DNA from: Winogradskyella eckloniae
GTDB taxonomy: Bacteria > Bacteroidota > Bacteroidia > Flavobacteriales > Flavobacteriaceae
Assembly (NCBI RefSeq): GCF_013249045.1
Contig: NZ_JABRWP010000004.1
Span: 124,001 to 188,000, forward strand
Direction of reading: 5' to 3'
DNA length: 64,000 nt
The notes under the pieces were generated by a model. The model was not told where the DNA came from. It was given only the letters and a program-made list of their open reading frames with translations, and did not search any database. Position 1 is the stretch's first letter, and each line of letters opens with the position of its first letter. The position numbers and the translations under genes are program-made. Below, one piece after another: positions 62,057-64,000 of this stretch.

Positions 62057-62515
62057 TTAAGCTTGCTTTACGCGAACAGCATTCATGCCGCGTTGTCCTT
62101 TTTCGAGTTCAAAAGTAACTTTATCATTTTCTGCAATGTCATCAATGATTCCACTGACGTGAGTAAAGTGCTTTTCGTTGGTTTCCGTATCAATAATAAA
62201 TCCGAATCCTTTAGAACTGTCGTAAAACGACACTTTTCCGTTTCTAATTGGGTCAAATTCTTCAACATCAGAATCATCCTTTTGAGGAATTCCTATGACA
62301 ATGTTCTCTGCTTTAACCTTTACTTTCATTGAAGGATCTGGTGGTGTATCTGTAAGATTACCATTGTGATCTACATAAGCCAGAGGAATACCTCCTGACC
62401 CATTTTCTTCTTTTTGAAGTTTACGCGCTTCCATTTTTTTGCGCTTGTCTTCTCGTTTTTTTAATCGTTTTTTTTCTTTTTCACTTTTACTAAAAGTTTG
62501 TTGTGATTTAGCCAT
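62057..62515 (-). CDS. Cold-shock domain protein with basic coiled N-terminus
   Basis: The 152-residue protein has an N-terminal charged helix of Lys/Glu/Arg (SEKEKKRLKKREDKRKKMEA, residues 11-30), a flexible middle and a C-terminal cold-shock domain from about residue 90 (NGKVSFYDSSKGFGFIIDTE with RNP1, KHFTHVSGIIDDIAENDK with RNP2). The long basic arm is absent from CspA and suggests added RNA or ribosome contacts. It resembles the extended Csd proteins found in Bacteroidota next to helicases. It is a single gene with its own terminator. Confidence 0.9.
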   Translation of the reverse strand: MAKSQQTFSKSEKEKKRLKKREDKRKKMEARKLQKEENGSGGIPLAYVDHNGNLTDTPPDPSMKVKVKAENIVIGIPQKDDSDVEEFDPIRNGKVSFYDSSKGFGFIIDTETNEKHFTHVSGIIDDIAENDKVTFELEKGQRGMNAVRVKQA

Positions 62516-62764
62516 TCGTAGTTTTAAAAATTAATATGTGTGTGCTTTTGAAAATATTGTAATGCAAACAAGTTAACTAACTTAACAATGAATAGTATTA
62601 AAATCTAGTACAATAACTTAAAGTAAAGCTATATTGAGTAGTATATCTTCAATAAGACAGTAACAAAGATACAATTTCTATACCAATAATTAAAATGAAC
62701 TCACTGGTAAATAAAATAATAAATGGCGATCTCTACAAATAGAAGCAGACCTCTCTCCTATTCT

Positions 62765-63226
62765 TTATGGTTTTACCAATTTACCTGCATAGTGTAATAC
62801 AGTACCTTCTTTATTTGTAATGGTTAAAACAGCATTTCCATTTGGCTTAACTTCAATAGCAAGTTCATAGCGATCTGTTTTTATCGCTACAGAAATTTTC
62901 TGGTTGTCATCATCAAAGCTATTTGTTGTTGTACTGTTAGACGCCTTAATGGTGACTATGGATTTGTCCTTAGCAAAGGAATGTAATTTTCCAGAAACTT
63001 CAGAGCCTTTAAAAACAATACTATTTTCATCAGCATTAAGCCTTTCTCTGCCTTGGTCGTTATAAATAACATGGGCCACAAATTGATAATTCTCAGATGC
63101 AACTAAAGCTTTTGAATTAAGATATATGGGTTGAAAAATTTCTTTCTGTGATTGTTTTTCTTGAGCTTTTACAACCGTACCAGCAGATAAACTAAAGGCT
63201 AAGGCGATTAAAATTAACTTTTTCAT
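62765..63226 (-). CDS. Secreted DUF4251-like protein
   Basis: The 153-residue protein has a signal peptide (MKKLILIALAFSLSAGTVVKAQ) and a mature domain whose end, ISVAIKTDRYELAIEVKPNGNAVLTITNKEG followed by YAGKLV, resembles the DUF4251 family of Bacteroidota. The PYFG-type turn usual in that family is not seen, so the match is partial. It starts two bases after the stop of the metalloprotease gene (TAATTATG), so the two are almost certainly co-transcribed. Confidence 0.65.
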   Translation of the reverse strand: MKKLILIALAFSLSAGTVVKAQEKQSQKEIFQPIYLNSKALVASENYQFVAHVIYNDQGRERLNADENSIVFKGSEVSGKLHSFAKDKSIVTIKASNSTTTNSFDDDNQKISVAIKTDRYELAIEVKPNGNAVLTITNKEGTVLHYAGKLVKP

Positions 63227-63228
63227 AA

Positions 63229-64000
63229 TTATTTTGGGTCTAAAATTGCATTTATACGTTCTATACCATCTTTATAGTGGTACTGTGTTTCTATATTTAT
63301 ATCTGTTCTAGATGCCGATGTTAGCATACGTTTTACAACATTTAATTCGCCTCTAACGATGGCTCTCACATCAGATTGATTGACATTATAATACTGCCTG
63401 GTTCGCTTCGGATCTAAATTTTCTGTCATTAAATTAAACATGGCATCTAAATAAACACGTTGCAAGTTACGTCTAAAAACTGAAACATTTTTACCTGCTG
63501 TTATTTCTGACCAAATACCAGCTCTTATATCTTTTAACATTTCTAAGGCCGTATAGTTATTGACATCTATTGCTTTGTGATCGATAAGACGACCTAGACG
63601 TTCAAAACTTAATAAGTTATTTAAGTGTCTTGCTTGATAGCGTCTGATGTTATCCGTATAACTCGCGTAATTAATATTATGAAGTATCTCTTTTTTTATT
63701 AAAAAAGTTGGCGTTTCAAAAGCATTACTATGTAACCATTGTATCGCTGATTTTTGATAAGCTTTTGGGACAGCCTCATAAACAACACCATTTTGAGATG
63801 GTGTTTTCGTAGATTCTACAACACCACCAACATGCGTAACAACATGACCAATATAACGACTCCAAACGCTAAGTAACTCGCCATATAATTCTTCTAAATC
63901 GTCATAGTTATTGGTTTGGTCACTAGTCCATGCAGGTAAATTTTTAGCTACTATTTTTAAGTTGTTTATGCCATATGTACTGGCTTTTATACTGTTATTA
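63229..64000 (-). CDS. Zinc-dependent metalloprotease, C-terminal part (partial)
   Basis: The minus-strand frame is open from the window edge to the stop at 63229, so only the last 256 residues are seen. They match the C-terminal region of the large zinc-dependent metalloproteases with DUF5117/DUF4953 domains: ASTYGINNLKIVAKNLPAWT, LLSVWSRYIGHVVTHVGGV, YQKSAIQWLHSNAFETPTFL and IRAGIWSEITAGKNVSVFRRNLQRVYL. The catalytic HExxH is outside the window, and no start is visible. The internal ATG at 63540 is not the start. It is the upstream gene of an operon with the DUF4251-like gene. Confidence 0.85.
   Translation of the reverse strand, partial: NNSIKASTYGINNLKIVAKNLPAWTSDQTNNYDDLEELYGELLSVWSRYIGHVVTHVGGVVESTKTPSQNGVVYEAVPKAYQKSAIQWLHSNAFETPTFLIKKEILHNINYASYTDNIRRYQARHLNNLLSFERLGRLIDHKAIDVNNYTALEMLKDIRAGIWSEITAGKNVSVFRRNLQRVYLDAMFNLMTENLDPKRTRQYYNVNQSDVRAIVRGELNVVKRMLTSASRTDINIETQYHYKDGIERINAILDPK

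Overview
The window looks like a chromosomal segment from a member of the Flavobacteriaceae (Bacteroidota). DNA is AT-rich. Promoters, where visible, follow the Bacteroidota pattern (a -7 element TAnnTTTG about 19 bp downstream of TTTG/TTG). Several secreted proteins end in type IX secretion (T9SS) sorting domains. Flavobacterial families appear throughout (DUF6090, two-component-propeller/LytTR regulators, zinc metalloproteases with a DUF4953-like C-terminus, cold-shock proteins with extensions). I see no rRNA, tRNA, CRISPR array or intact transposase.

Layout. 1-9.5 kb: a secreted intradiol-dioxygenase-fold protein that has lost its iron-binding His motif, a patatin-like lipase with membrane segments, the pta-ackA acetate pathway, a cold-shock gene with a textbook promoter, a DnaQ-type exonuclease fused to a GIY-YIG nuclease, an EamA transporter and an unknown secreted protein. 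9.7-11.7 kb: a large unknown secreted protein. 12.0-22.4 kb: a six-gene convergent cluster of two circularly permuted ATP-grasp proteins, two alpha-E domains (one free, one fused to an ATP-grasp), two transglutaminase-like proteins (one fused to DUF2126) and a zinc metallopeptidase. This fits a predicted amide-bond (peptide or peptide-tag) synthesis and processing system of unknown product. 22.6-23.5 kb: glutaminase.

23.9-29.0 kb: a membrane-anchored propeller/LytTR regulator followed by a lipoprotein and a BspA-type leucine-rich-repeat T9SS cargo. Direct-repeat pairs upstream of the regulator and of its downstream genes look like LytTR binding sites. 29-39 kb: a long co-directional run of mostly unknown lipoproteins, membrane proteins and secreted proteins, several translationally coupled, including PrcB_C-like, thrombospondin-type-3, SH3b and YARHG proteins, a GNAT enzyme and a small remnant of a VOC (glyoxalase) gene. 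39-45 kb: a likely electrophile/redox-stress locus with an HxlR regulator, a nitroreductase, a broken SDR gene, a KefF/KefG-like flavoprotein, a KefB/KefC-like antiporter, an AraC regulator and a duplicated SnoaL-like lipoprotein. Inverted repeats in the HxlR/nitroreductase promoter region look like operators.

45.2-50.0 kb: an accessory island. A AAA+ ATPase and a subtilisin-like protease form a pair resembling the IetAS plasmid-maintenance/antiphage system. They are preceded by a promoter with 21-bp-spaced tandem operators and an 11-bp-arm palindrome, and followed by an unlisted 42-residue highly basic ORF. A roughly 690-bp non-coding stretch next to them carries dif-like (XerC/XerD) sites, two of them inverted relative to each other, which suggests entry by Xer recombination.

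50-64 kb: DUF6090 protein, CspA, a 104-bp interspersed palindromic repeat, an LpxD paralogue, a DEAD-box RNA helicase, an unusual zinc-ribbon SDR lacking the catalytic Tyr, an SF2 helicase, an M23/LysM endopeptidase, a topoisomerase III of the Bacteroidota variant type, a GyrI-like protein, a fasciclin protein, an extended cold-shock protein, a DUF4251-like protein and the C-terminal part of a zinc metalloprotease that runs off the right edge.
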